Assembly (NCBI RefSeq): GCF_020085105.1
Contig: NC_058046.1
Span: 10,004,175-10,068,174 of the forward strand
Source of the DNA: Siniperca chuatsi
Lineage: Eukaryota > Chordata > Actinopteri > Centrarchiformes > Sinipercidae
Direction: 5' to 3'
DNA length: 64,000 bases
In this document: in pieces, positions 50,204-62,486 of the stretch
How the letters are laid out: each line of letters starts with the position of its first letter
Position numbering within the stretch: position 1 is the stretch's first letter
Notes under the pieces: model-generated
The model's input: only the letters and a program-made list of their open reading frames with translations
What the model was told of the DNA's origin: nothing
Database searches by the model: none
Position numbers and translations under genes: made by a program

Positions 50204-51290
50204 AAACCAAGAACTTGCTTTGCTGATCTTCAATTTATCAGTTTTTCCTCTTTTTCTACAATAGACTCTAAATGAACTGAATTTGGACACTTGCATATTA
50301 TTAGTTTTTTTTTTATTATTATTATCGGTTTTGCCTCAAGATCACAAGTCCTTGATGCCGGGGGGTTGGGGGAGATACAAGATAGCAAATTCATGAAAGG
50401 AAAAAAAAAAAAGCCCTTTCCCTCTGCACCATGGAATGCAATGCTTTCCATCCTTGTCATCTACAGTTCAATGTTACTTTGACAAACTGTGAAAAGAGGC
50501 TTGTGATAGTGATAATTCCCACATTGGGGTATTTTTTTGTTTTGTTATTCTGAAGCAGAGTTTGTTTGTAGGGGGAGAGGATAATGTAGCCTACTTGTTA
50601 GCAACACAGGGTCAGGGACCAGGCATTATGGAGGTGCATTATAAATATAAAATCCCATGATGCATCTCAGTGGGCCTTCTTACCCTGTCCACTGTCCATG
50701 CTTCCACTGTTAGAAAGAACAAGTAAGGTGAAGACTTCTCAGTGGATGCCTTGTAGAACTAGTTCTTTCTTGGTTCCTCCTTTCATCAGTTCTGTTGGGA
50801 ACTGACTAGAAGAGGAATCCACTCCAGACAGTTGAGGGGCATCAGATGCTGCAGATCGCAGTGTCCACTGATAACTGACTGATAGGAGATCAGATGCACT
50901 TAGTTAAGCATTTCCTTTTTTTTCCTTTTTGTTTTAAATACCTGAAAACCATTAAATCCAAAGTCAACGGTTCATCAGAATTTGATGCAGCTATGCTCTG
51001 ACTTAAGTTCCTCACCAGGAAATCAAGTTTCTATTCTTTAGATCATAACATTCCCAGACTTTAAGCATGTAGAGTATATGTAACAGAGTGTGCCCTATCT
51101 GATCTGTGTGCTCACCACCCTCTCCTTTTCTTTCAACTAATTGAGTTCTTAACCTTGCCTCTAAAGCGCATTTAAGTGCCAGTGCATCTGTAAATACATG
51201 TATATGGATGAAATGTTGCTTTTCATTTGCACTCAAATGACTTGAAATGTTTCCTCCACCTTCGAATAAAAGCTGTCAAAGACCACATGT
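50204..51290 (+). other. ranbp1: RANBP1 3' UTR
   Basis: Runs from the TGA at 50201-50203 to just after AATAAA at 51265-51270. The gap to the end of the convergent ZDHHC8 transcript is about 300 bp. Confidence 0.6.
51265..51270 (+). terminator. ranbp1: RANBP1 poly(A) signal
   Basis: AATAAA in the context TTCGAATAAAAGCTG, about 1.06 kb after the stop codon, followed by GT-containing sequence. Confidence 0.6.
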
Positions 51291-51589
51291 TCGGCATTCG
51301 TATAAGAATTGCTTGTTTCCTGGGATAGCTAATGATAAAATGTGCTGTTATAAATAATTCTGCTCTATATATTAAAACATGCTTGTGTTGAGGGTTGTAG
51401 GAGGAGTTGAAACAAGATCATGTGACTGGTTATATGCAAACTAACAATCCTGCAGAGGCTTGGATTGAATTTTGACTTAATAATTCCACTTTTAAATAAC
51501 TGCTGTGGCCTAAAGAAAGAATGAACTTTATCAATGTAATGCAAGTGGTCCACATTTTACCTTTTTATTAACAAGAATCAATCTCATTC

Positions 51590-54418
51590 ACTCAGAGTTG
51601 AAAACTTTATTTACTCTGCTCAGGTCACTGGGAAATATTTCCTCTTCACAAAAATAGGAACGCATGTACATTTATAGTAATTTCTATATCTTAATACATA
51701 TTGAACTTTCTATTTGAGTTCCAGAAAACAAAATCAGCTCGTGGCTGATGGAACAGATTCATTGCTGACTGTCAGGAATGGTCCCCTGACCCGCAGTGAT
51801 GTCCATCCCAAAAAAGAACATGGACTAATGGCAGTCATCTTAGAGAAGAATGACATCGATAGTATTTTGATATGTGGTCAAACGGGGGTCTAGAAGTCAT
51901 GATAGACTGTAGTATTTTCAGGCAAGTCAGCAGCTAACGGTCTATTCAGGTATTTCAAAATGTTCCAGTTAGCTGTTCACTGACACTCTTACCCATCAGA
52001 CTTGCCAAAAAAGTAGCCCTGTATACCACAGCCTTACAACACAAACTATTTTTAACATTTCAGAAATACACAACTTCAATAGAGTATCATGCTAAGGCAG
52101 CTGGGTGAGACTTTAAAAGGGAGACCATACTAGCCAGAAGGTTGTAACTACAGCAAGTTTTGATAACATCCAACCTTGTCAGAAAGCAAGACTCTACCAC
52201 CACAGCTACCAGCCTTTACACTCTGAGCTCTGGAGACAGGAATCTGTGAATGTGTCAGAAATGGGAAGGGGGGAAAAATCCCGCAAAAATGTAATTTTGT
52301 AATTAAGCAAGACTATTTATTACTTTGTAATAAAGCCTTTCTTGCAGAACTTTAATATTTTAAAGTTTACCCAGTCTGAGTTTTGTCACTCCGGCCATTT
52401 GCTGCTCAATACAAAATACTAATGGTATTTCATTGTCCCTTAATGTACAATAGTGTTTCAAGTAGCCGCATTTCTTTGTGTATGCAACATAGCTTTTCCT
52501 CTGAAAAGGCAACAATGGTTTATTCTTAATGCAAATGTCGCTGGATCAAATCTACTACTTTACATCCATGTAAATTCTAGCATGTTTTTTTTTCAAATTC
52601 AGTTGGTGGAAAATATAAATATTTTATCTTTTATGGTCAAAAGAAATACATGTTATGAGCCTTTTTCGATAAACAGAAACAAATTAAGCACAATTTTAAC
52701 TCTGAGTGGTCGATAATACTGGAGCTGTACCAGACAGCTGCTGCAAATTGATTGATTTGACATTTTCAGTCTTCGTGATGTCACCTGTTCACTGTCTGAG
52801 AAATGAAGGGGTGCGTAGCCACTTACGGCACTGACATCTCAAGACAGCTTCTATTGAAAGCCCAAGCCTTGACTTGTATACAGCACATATTAGCAATTCA
52901 ATGTGGATCATGTGACTGTTCACTAGTCAAATATTGTGACTTTAATATTTCACTTTGTCAAATCACATATCTTGTAATTATATTTCATCATACATTTTTT
53001 TTACACTGCAAGGTAGAACAAGCTATATTTACTTTATGGATTTTACCATGATCTTATTTATTTACTGAACTTATAATTTATCAACAAAAAACGCAAAGTA
53101 AAACATCCATTCCAGGCTTAATTATCTGTATAAAAAGATGTATCAAACATAGCTTTTGAAAGGTTGTGTATATAAAAAGGAACCAAACGGATTAAAAAAA
53201 CTACAAAATAATGAATGGGTGACCAGTTATCTTCATTTTACTACATGGGCCAATGGCTTGTTTCTCTATACCGTTCCATTTCTAAGATAATTACACAAAC
53301 ACAACTTGCATACTAAACAAAATTTCCTCCTTTTTTAAATTTTTTTTTTTTAAGACAAAACATAAAAACATAAGTTGTTTTGGTTGTGCAAGGCTGGACT
53401 CGTTCTGAACTCGGTGAGGGCCGTTGGGATGAGGTATTCTGATCTTTCAGAACGCTTATATATCTGCCCAGCATTTATGTCATGGGTCATGTTGAAATCA
53501 CCTAACTGAACTTCACTAAAACAAACAGAAACCTATGATGATGACTGCACCTTTGTGAGGGGAATAAAGGGGGCTAAGCTATGCTAAAGCCCTAAAAATC
53601 TACTGGAGACATTCATAAAGTATGAATTAATATCAACTAGCATCTCTGCTGGTTGCATTCATTCCTGAGAAATTTCTTTTTGACAAAGAAGGAATTTGAG
53701 TTTATTTTACTTTTAATTAAAAGCAAGCCTTTCTCGATGAATTTGGAATGCAACCACCAGACATGATACGATGACTTTCCCCTCTTGATATCCCCTTTTC
53801 CAGCTTCTCATCTTGCTGTTGCCTGCAGTTGCAGTTGGTGCTGATCTAACTGATCTGTCCTCCATCACTTCTCAAAGCTGTACAACTCCACCAAATATAT
53901 GCAGGAGATGACATGAACAGTACATGTTAATGTGAAGCACCTTGACTTCTTGAGGTCAATAGACTCGGAAAGGACATTAGTCTTCTCACAGAGGTCCATG
54001 TCAGATGTCAGTGTTTAATTCATCTGCAGTGTTTTTGTTCAGCCTTCAGTGCTCGCTGGAGCAAAGTTTGCGTGTGACATTTGGAACAACGTACGCTTCA
54101 TGACCACAGCTGAGAGACAACAGTAATAACATTGACAATCTGTTGGACGGTCCACTCTTACGACTAAGATGATGAGCCACAAAATGTTTACGACAAAACA
54201 CTCCTCGCACATAAAGCCTGCAGCGGTATCAACTGACAACCAACCCCTCCGGTACAAACACACACGGGCATTTGGCTAGACAGATCCACACAGGAGCAGA
54301 CAGATCCTTTGCTATGTGCCCCTGACTGGCCGTTATCTAGACTTCACAAAAATAACAGAGAGGAGAGCAGATCTCTTTGTAGCAGGGTGGGCGTTGGAGG
54401 TGGATGCGGTGTCCCTGC
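51590..54418 (-). other. zdhhc8: ZDHHC8 3' UTR
   Basis: AT-rich minus-strand sequence of about 2.8 kb between the TGA at 54419-54421 and poly(A) signals at 51606-51611 and 51564-51569. Other TTTATT words inside (for example near 52518) allow shorter forms. No protein-like frame is present. Confidence 0.55.
51606..51611 (-). terminator. zdhhc8: ZDHHC8 distal poly(A) signal
   Basis: TTTATT on the plus strand, AATAAA on the minus. A second copy at 51564-51569 is slightly further downstream for this gene. Confidence 0.45.
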
Positions 54419-57400
54419 TCACACCGATATCTCATATGTGGTGCCTCCTACACCTGTCACCTTTTTGACGTTACTGTGGCGACTGGGGCTGAGGGTGGTA
54501 CCCTGGGCACTGGGGTGGCAGTCCATCTGCCCATTAACTTTCATGGCCTCTCTGAGTGGAAACAGAAGAACAGAGAAATTGATTCAACACAAAGAGCCAA
54601 GGATATACAATGCAAAACCAAACAATAACGGTTGTGGCAGCATGCAGATTAGTTGTCTGGAGCATGACAGTTTTAAATGACAAAAAACAGAATAGCAATA
54701 TGGATGATTACTTGAAAGTGTACTTGTTAGTGAAGCAAAAGGCTCGGAAATGTTAGACGAGTAGGTGAAAAGCATGCAAAAGAAACGAGGAGTCGCACAA
54801 CTTTATTCATCTGACATTCGTGAAATAATACAAAAGTGGATATTTTACTAGAAAAGCAAACATATATCAGAACAGAACATGTAAGAATTCACACCAGACA
54901 GTACTCAATATGAATAAATGGACAGAAAAGTTGGACAAATATCATACACCATACACAAATGCTACACGTTGCCTCTGTTAGGACTAGGACACTAGCGCCC
55001 ATGAACTGCTAGCTGTGTCCAGCAGAAGGAGCAGGGTTTCCAGTGGGAATACATTCAATGCCAACAAGTCCCCATTGGCTCAGTACAATGCATGCAGTTC
55101 CACAGGGGTAACATTAGGATTCATACCTTGGGCCCCCCAGACGAGGTGAGTCTGTCCTCTCATGGGCACTGATGTAGGAGAGTTTTTGGTGGGAGTAGGA
55201 GGGGGATCGGGGCATAGCAGGGGAGTGGGGCTGGTGGGACGGGGAGCGATAGGGGCCCTCGGGGCCAGTGGCCCTGCTATGGCTGCTGTTGGTGCTACTG
55301 TGATCTGTGTGCAGGGAGGTGGATGAAGTCCTAGGGGCGCGGGCCAGCGTGGAGCCGGCATGGCGCAACACAGGGGTTCGTTGCCCATAGCTCACCAGCC
55401 CGACCCCAATCAGGTTGTCCCTGGAGCCTCCATAAGCTGGGGGTGTTGGGCCTCTGGAGCTGGGTCCACGAGGCCCATCTGGGTAGCAAGCACTGGTGGG
55501 TACACCATAGCCCCCATCAAACACGCCCGAGTCCTGGGCATAGATATGGGTCTGGGTGCGCCCGTGCAGTATCTGCCGCTTCTCCATCTCCTCTATCTCC
55601 TTTCGCTCCTGGATGGAAGCCATGATGGTCTGAGAGAGGTTGTCGTAGCGCACCGGGGATGGGTCCCTGTCCCTTGAGTGAGGGGATTGCCTGCCCACCC
55701 CCCTGGGTGGCATCACTGGACTGTAGGTGGGGGCGACCTGCTGCCTCTGCATTTCAGGTTCCCGGATGTGGCACATTTTGGTGGGCAGGTAGGGCGAGTG
55801 GAACCCCATGGAGGGCATACCACGATGGGCCATGCACTCACTGGCAGTGGCTGGGGAGATGCTGGGGTTGAGCAGGCTGTCATAAGACAGGCTGCCGTTA
55901 CGGTTAGAGAGCGTGTTGGCCGAGAAGACACTCTTGTAGGGGGTGGACGTGACTGTCTTCGGCTGCAGGGCTGGGAGCTGGCCCTTCTCCGGCCGGCGTT
56001 GACCCTGCTTCAGGCTGAGAGAGCGGGAGGTGATGGGGTCAGAGTCCAGCTGGAGAGGAGAGGACTGGAAGGTGCGGTGGAGGGGAGCGTTGGTGTACTC
56101 AGGCAGGTCCAGGTTTGGCTCAGATCGGTAGTCATGACCACGGACGCCCTCTTCCAAGATGGCCGAGGTCTTCCGGTCATCTGGCATGACAATCTGAGGA
56201 GCAAACCACAGAATTACATGTCAAATCTTAATAGAAATGTGAATGAAGTCTTGTCCTTAACAACTGTTACTGAAGCTACTAATCAAAGTATCATAATACC
56301 ACATTAAGAATGTACCTCATGCAAGTGCCAAACAAATCACGTCTTACCTTCTCTCCAGCAGTGTGGTAGTGGACTTTAGGCATGGTGCCAAAGGATGGCC
56401 TGAATTTGTACATGGCTGGAGTGGAAGGGTGGGTCTTACCAGAAAGAGAACTCTCTGCAACACACATAGAAAGAAGACCAGAGTTAACAATGTATAGATA
56501 ATAGAAATAACACTATTATACCAGCTCTGATTGAAAGTCATTTCTGGGAGAAAAGAAATGACCTCAGAGCTAAATTATATTATCAGAGTAAAGAGGCTGT
56601 AGGGATTGAGTTCTTGAAACCCACGCCATCACCATTCCTACAGAATGAAAATGGAATAGAGTGGGTGGGTAGTCAGATGGTAAGAGTCCATTCTGTAACT
56701 GATATGTAACACATTCCTGAGTCCTGCAACAGACAGCTGTCCATCCTTGACAAACTACCTTATCCTTGAGCAAAGCGTGAAACCCCATGGTGCTTCTTGG
56801 CAAGTAGCTGCTCCTGTCCTCTGGTGCATGAGTGTCTCTGAAGGATATTCAAAGAACTCTTACTTCCACAAATTATGAGTCCTCCTCTAGGCAACCCATT
56901 TAGACCAACTGCAGTAATTTGAAGTACCACCAGGTAGCGGTAGTGATCCATGGAAGAGCAGAAAGTGTTCACTCCCAAAACAAAATGCCCCATGACACCA
57001 GAGATCCTCTGGAGGGAACCTGCTGTTGAAGGTTCACACTATATATTATTGATACTTCATACTATTGAATGAAATAGCATAAAGAACACATTACCACTGG
57101 CTAACACCCTTAGCTGTAAAACGACCACCACAATTTAGGCAGATGACAAAGGCAGTCTGCCAGATGTAGGGATGGGAGAGGAATATGGTCTAGAATCAGG
57201 ACTCTACCTAAAAAATGGCAGAGCTCCGTCGCTACACACCACCGGAAGGTGGTGATTCATGTTGCAATGATTCACTCTGAAATTTTTCGCTGATTCAGTG
57301 AGCAGGGCTTGCCTCCTCGCTACAATTCACGCCTATTCTCCGGCCCCGGCATAAAAAAGGCCATGGACCTGCCACTGGGACAGACATTTATCACGCTAAA

Positions 57401-60400
57401 CTAGCGCCAAGTCACACACTGGGACACTAGTGATGTACAGAGGGAGTTTGGGGAATTGCTGTTTGGTGCAGCCCTGACAGGAAAGAGAAATGGGATTGAT
57501 GATAACTGACAGGAGAGACAAGGGGAGTTGTTGGTGAACAGTTGTTTGGAGGCTGTGTTCCTGTATTTCTTACCTTCGCTGGACGTCAGCTGGCTTTTCT
57601 GCTGGTTGTACCTGTCAGCTTTGGGCGGAAGTGGCGGCTGGGTTTCTTTGTCGTCCAGGCCGTCCAGGCTGCTTTTGGACTACAGGGAGGAGAGTAGGGT
57701 GTTAAAAGCATCCAGACCAGGTGGGGGAACAGCAGATGAAGTAGAGAAGAGCATGTGTTAGTGTTAGGGATGCACCAACACAACTCTCATAGACGGTTGT
57801 AGGGTAGCAAAGCTGCACTAAGCAGCTGCTCTACTTGAGATTAAATTAATTCTTTTAGCAGATTATTTAGGAAATTATGAAAGAAAATGATCTCGGAGTT
57901 GGATTAACAGTTTTTTTTTTCCCTCAATACAGCATTCATCTGTTCATCTTAAAAGAATACTCAAACGATTTAGCACTGCATTTACATACTAACATTATTC
58001 TAACATTGTCGGACTCACGATGGGAAAAAAAGGACCAGAATCGATGCTACAGAGGTCTGGTAAGCTCACTCCTTTCTAACTGCACACCCCCAGATTTTTT
58101 TATTTTCAAACTTGTCTTCAGACCCAACTGATGCAGACTCAAGTGACATCACTTGAGGCATTTATCAGACTTTGTGCAGCTCCCTCTGCAGCCTTAATTG
58201 CCTTTATACAACTTTTTTCCCCCACATATGCAGATGAACTCCCCAAGACCCGTAAACAGTGTTTGATGTGTAAAATTGGTGGAGTTCCCCTTTAAGTCAG
58301 AGCAATTTTCTATTTTGCTTTCAGTTTGCAGAAAAGCTGACCAAACCCGAACATCAGAAAATTATTTAATCTGTATGGTTACTCTTAAAAGGTTAAACTT
58401 TGTTCTTTAGAGATTTAAAGATGAGCATGTTTTTGCAGGTACAGACAAATGGCTGCTTATCCGTGAGTCACTTGGCTTTGACGTCAAGTGTCTAAGAATG
58501 TCCTGTTTTAGCAATGAGGAAATTCTCTAATCTATCTGACTTTAGTGAGCTACTGTATCCTTTTATATGCTGCCTTGAGTGTGAGCCTGTATTAAAATGG
58601 GAAACTAGGAACAGAACTGGGGATACACCATGTTACACATTTGTGACACGAAACTATGGGACTAAAGCAAGAGAAAATGCTTACACCACCGCAGAAGAAT
58701 GACTAAATGTAGGTCAGTTGGATTTTGGAGTAACAGGGAAATAACAGGGGAAAGCTCTGTAGTAATTGTGAACAACTGACCTTGGAGCTGATGATGGTGC
58801 TGTGGATACCGTTGTCGCTAACCTTGATGGTGATTTGCCTTTCTGACAGGTCGGGTCTGATAAATGGGGGCTGAATTTTGACGTGGGGCTTTTTCCTGGG
58901 GTCCAACATGTACCTGCATAAAAATGGGCAACAGGCATGAACGAACAAGTTCTTTACTGTCATGTCACACTACTTTCCCAATTTACAATTTGTAGTATAG
59001 TCCGGCAGTCAGTGTTACCATTACATTTGAAATGTTTAGCGATATACTGTCCACTGCCTATTGCAGTATTTCATATCACAGTATACATCACTCATGCAAA
59101 GGGGGGGCACTAGCTTTGTCTTCATGACTACTGATTTCATTTTCTGTCAGAAAGCCCTTCTTATGCTAGTCTCACCGCACCCTAAATATAATTTAGAGTT
59201 TAATCCTTTCCTACTTGATATACAGCACCTTATACTCCACTATCAACATGTGTATGATATTCAGTGCAGAGTACAATGATGAAAGTAGTTAAGCACTTTG
59301 TATTTGCATAATCCCATTCGGCTAGTTACACAGTTTAAAACAGACATTTCAAACACAACTTCCCAACAGAAAAACAGCATTTAAGTGAGTCTTACAGGCT
59401 TTTTTCATAATTAAAAAAGGGCTGTCACTGTGATTTCTTTTAATGTTTAATGGACACTTGGGGAGTAATGTGTGGCATATTTTCCTAGCAGTCTTTATAT
59501 ATTTCGAGTAATCAGCCCCTACATAAAAAATTCATGTTACAAAATTAATGTTACTGATTTGCAGTCAGATTTTAAAAATACTCTTCTAACAGTTCATTCA
59601 GTATCAGTCAGGTCCAACATGCTTTGAGTCAGTGGTTCAGTAAATCAAAAACCTTCCATCAGGGACTATGCAACAACCCCCACCTGCCGTTGTCGCTTAC
59701 TGCTGATTTTTATGGAATGGGACTTGTCCCTATAGGTTGTAAAACGTTCGGGGTTTTAGCAATGCTGTGTGTGTGTGTGTGTGTGTGTGTGAGAGTGTGT
59801 GTGTGTGTGTAAAAAAACCCAAAAATAAAGCACAATGACTAGCTCTGCGCTCTGTTTCCCATTAACTGTTGTTCTACAGAGTGATTCAATTCTCTCAGCC
59901 ATCTGCCTTCCCCCAGGGTTGCTGGCTGCTTTCAGGCAGAACTGGATACACACCTCCACAACCAGCTCAGAGCACGTGCATACACTCGTACACACACACA
60001 CACACACACACTCACACAATGCTGCCATCTGTGTTATTATTGCAGTTAGCTGGTGCTATGGAATGGACATCATAAGCTTTGATTGGCCACAACCCTAGTA
60101 CACATATCTGCATAAACATACACAAAGGCATTTTCTGTAAGAATACGGCACTATTCATTAAAAATCATTAGGAGTTAAATGTGTACTGACAGAAAAAAAA
60201 GCATCTACTGTACACACACACAGCATTATAATAAAATCTTACCTAGGTGCCAGGGGACTAAATAAGACATACTCCACGTTGCCACAGCAACCCTTGGTGA
60301 AGGGATTTACTCCTCCACGAAACTTGCCCGTCACCTGAGGAACACAACGCCTTGTTAAGACTCGGCAGCAAAGGAAGCACAAGGCCACAGTGCACACATG

Positions 60401-62486
60401 TACATACACACATATTCATAAACACACAGAGGTCAAGTGCTTCAATACAAAGAAGGTGAATCATGTTGTTGAAGAATCCCACAATTAGTGTGTGTGGGAG
60501 TATTTGTGCTGCTGTTGTTATTCCTTTTACTGCGCGTGTGTTTACTATCTTTATTAAGGTAAATGTATTACTGTCCACACAGACTAATTGGACTGTATTA
60601 TTCTGCTGTATGTGCAGTTGACCAGAGGTGTGCTTGTCAAGAAGCTCCAACTATTTCAAAGGAAAGCGAGCCCAGTTGCCAACAGTCAGGCAGCTCCAGG
60701 TGTGAATGTCTGGATCTGTGTGAGTGTGACGCAGGGCGACACAGCTCGGCTGATTTTCGCTGGGTAACATTTGTTTTCTCCAAATAATTGTGTGTGTACA
60801 TTCAGAACGAGCACGTCAGCAGCTCCTGCGCTGGTGTCTCCTCACCTGTTCGTTGGTTGTTCGCCCTCGAGCAACGAGCACCATATGGAATCCTGTGAGT
60901 CCCATGACTGGAATAAAGAAAAGCCCCGCTATACACATCACCACCAGACTGGACACAAAGGTCAAGCTCAACAACAACAATATAAGGTTACAACAACATG
61001 GCCAGATGTACTGTAAGAATGACTCCACTGAATCCTTTAGATAGCCGAAGCCACTAGCACCATCTTTTGTCCCCTCTGGAAACATTATTCTCAAAAATTA
61101 AATAGACAACCAACCAAATTGTCCATTAAAAAAAAGAAGAAGAAGTAGGCTTTGCAGTGAGATTTCCAGCAGTGAAAGGATACGTGACAGTGGTGTGCAG
61201 TGCTCCCAGTCTCTCTCGGTGGTGGAGGACAAAGATGAGGCCAAAGGAGAAAACTCCCACCATGTGGATGCTCAACGACAGCAAGAAGAGGAAGAAGTAG
61301 CGGTAGTTCCTCCGTCCAATGCAGTTGTTCACCCAGGGACAGTGGTGGTCGAAGTCCTGAGCAGGGAGGGAGGGAGAGAGTTACACTTATTCATATGGTT
61401 TTAAATGATGTGACCTACAACTGGTCTGGGCTTTAAAGTTGATTGTAAATTTAGGTTTATCAATTTTGACCTGTGCATCATCTCTTTTCACTGGAAAGGC
61501 ACTAGTTTAAATCTCTCAAATAATAACGGAAACCAAATAAAGGAACTAAATGTTCTTGGTTGAATAACAAGGTTGCGAGGGGTGAAGAAACATTTCAATG
61601 AAACATTCAGTCCATCATCAACCTATAACTCCAATTAATGTCTGACACTGCCTGCTGAATGAGGGTGGCATCTGAGATTCTCTAAAAGCCCTACTTTCAT
61701 CAGTTAGTGTGTAAATTCTAATAATCTACGCCTGCATGAAATTCTTATCTAAGCTTTTGATTCTGTTAATTTCATTGTTTTGATAGGCAAACATTCAGCC
61801 TTTTTCAAATAACATGTAGAAGAAAACAGGATGCAGAAATACAACCTGTGTAATTCTGCATCCTGTGTGTAGGTGTGTATTAATGCCCTGATGTGTGTGT
61901 ACATTTGTAAGACCAAAATGAGGATTTGAAAGCTAATACTGATGACACTATTTTACGGTTGAAGCAGCCAAAAGCTGATATTTATGCCAGTAATTATGAT
62001 CTTTAATGATTTACCCATTATTTTGCCAGAAAACACATATATTTAGAAGTTATTCATATATTTATTCAGTTTTTGTCTCAGATTTTAATTATTGGCAGGA
62101 CAAAAAAGCCTCTGAATCAATTCAAGCCACAAAATTATGTACTATGTACAAACAAACTGCATCATATATCATACCAAACATGCCCAATGCTAACAGAGCA
62201 GCATCAGATTATTGATAAAAAGCTAATATTGACCTAATATATCAGTCTATTGATTTCGGTGCCTGCATTTATACTGAACATACACAGACTCTTTGTGTGC
62301 ACACTTGTATTCACACACACATACACACCTCCACACAGTTGTCACAGACGCTGCAGTGCGAGCAGCGAGGCGGCCTGTAGAAGTGACAGGTGGCGCACCA
62401 CTTCATCCGGACCTGAATGCCCTTGATCTCCACGTTCTTGTAGAGCGGCGCTCGGAAATCATCGTCCTTGTCCTCGTCCTCGTCCG
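54419..62486 (-). CDS. zdhhc8: ZDHHC8 palmitoyltransferase, 5' end outside the window
   Basis: Nine coding exons in transcript order: 62486-62329, 61356-61184, 60948-60846, 60334-60243, 58913-58781, 57679-57574, 56454-56348, 56193-55127 and 54551-54419. Phases close, giving 2072 nt and about 690 residues; the N-terminal part with TM1-TM2 is beyond 64000. The enzyme S-palmitoylates proteins at Golgi/plasma membrane and in neurons. Seen: zinc-binding cysteine-rich domain ([23 protein letters not shown]), active site DHHC in [16 protein letters not shown]3 ([20 protein letters not shown]), TM4 ([19 protein letters not shown]), the TTxE motif (GRTTNEQ) and the PaCCT block [14 protein letters not shown] long disordered tail includes [20 protein letters not shown] and ends [11 protein letters not shown], a class I PDZ ligand. 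ZDHHC5 is similar; synteny decides for ZDHHC8. Confidence 0.93.
54802..54807 (-). terminator. zdhhc8: Possible intronic poly(A) signal in ZDHHC8
   Basis: TTTATT on plus (AATAAA on minus) lies in the last intron, about 310 bp beyond the in-frame TAA that is met if the donor at 55126 is not used. It could end a shorter transcript, or be chance in AT-rich sequence. Confidence 0.3.
57949..58295. mobile_element. Probable MITE in a ZDHHC8 intron
   Basis: The left end TTAAAAGAATACTCAAACGA and the right end GGTGGAGTTCCCCTTTAA are imperfect inverse copies. The interior words CAGACCCAACTGATGCAGAC, GACATCACTTGAGGCA and CACATATGCAGATGA are familiar from a dispersed fish repeat. No coding capacity. Confidence 0.5.
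59766..59810. repeat. (TG)n microsatellite
   Basis: TG run with one GAGAG interruption in the ZDHHC8 intron between 58914 and 60242. Confidence 0.95.
59990..60018. repeat. (AC)n microsatellite
   Basis: AC run about 180 bp right of the (TG)n run in the same intron, complementary to it. Confidence 0.95.

Noticed and set aside
55114..55126. Taking the TAA near 55114 as the ZDHHC8 stop
   Set aside because: A GTATGA donor at 55126 joins in phase to a downstream exon encoding [14 protein letters not shown], the conserved family C-terminus. The in-frame stop is therefore kept only as a possible isoform.
55678..56307. 209-codon plus-strand open frame opposite ZDHHC8
   Set aside because: Antisense of the large ZDHHC8 tail exon, which reads clearly as the conserved protein ([20 protein letters not shown]).
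54419..62486. Calling the right-hand gene ZDHHC5
   Set aside because: ZDHHC5 and ZDHHC8 share the DHHC core and the EISV end, but the neighbours are the 22q11.2 block and the tail blocks ([23 protein letters not shown]) fit ZDHHC8.
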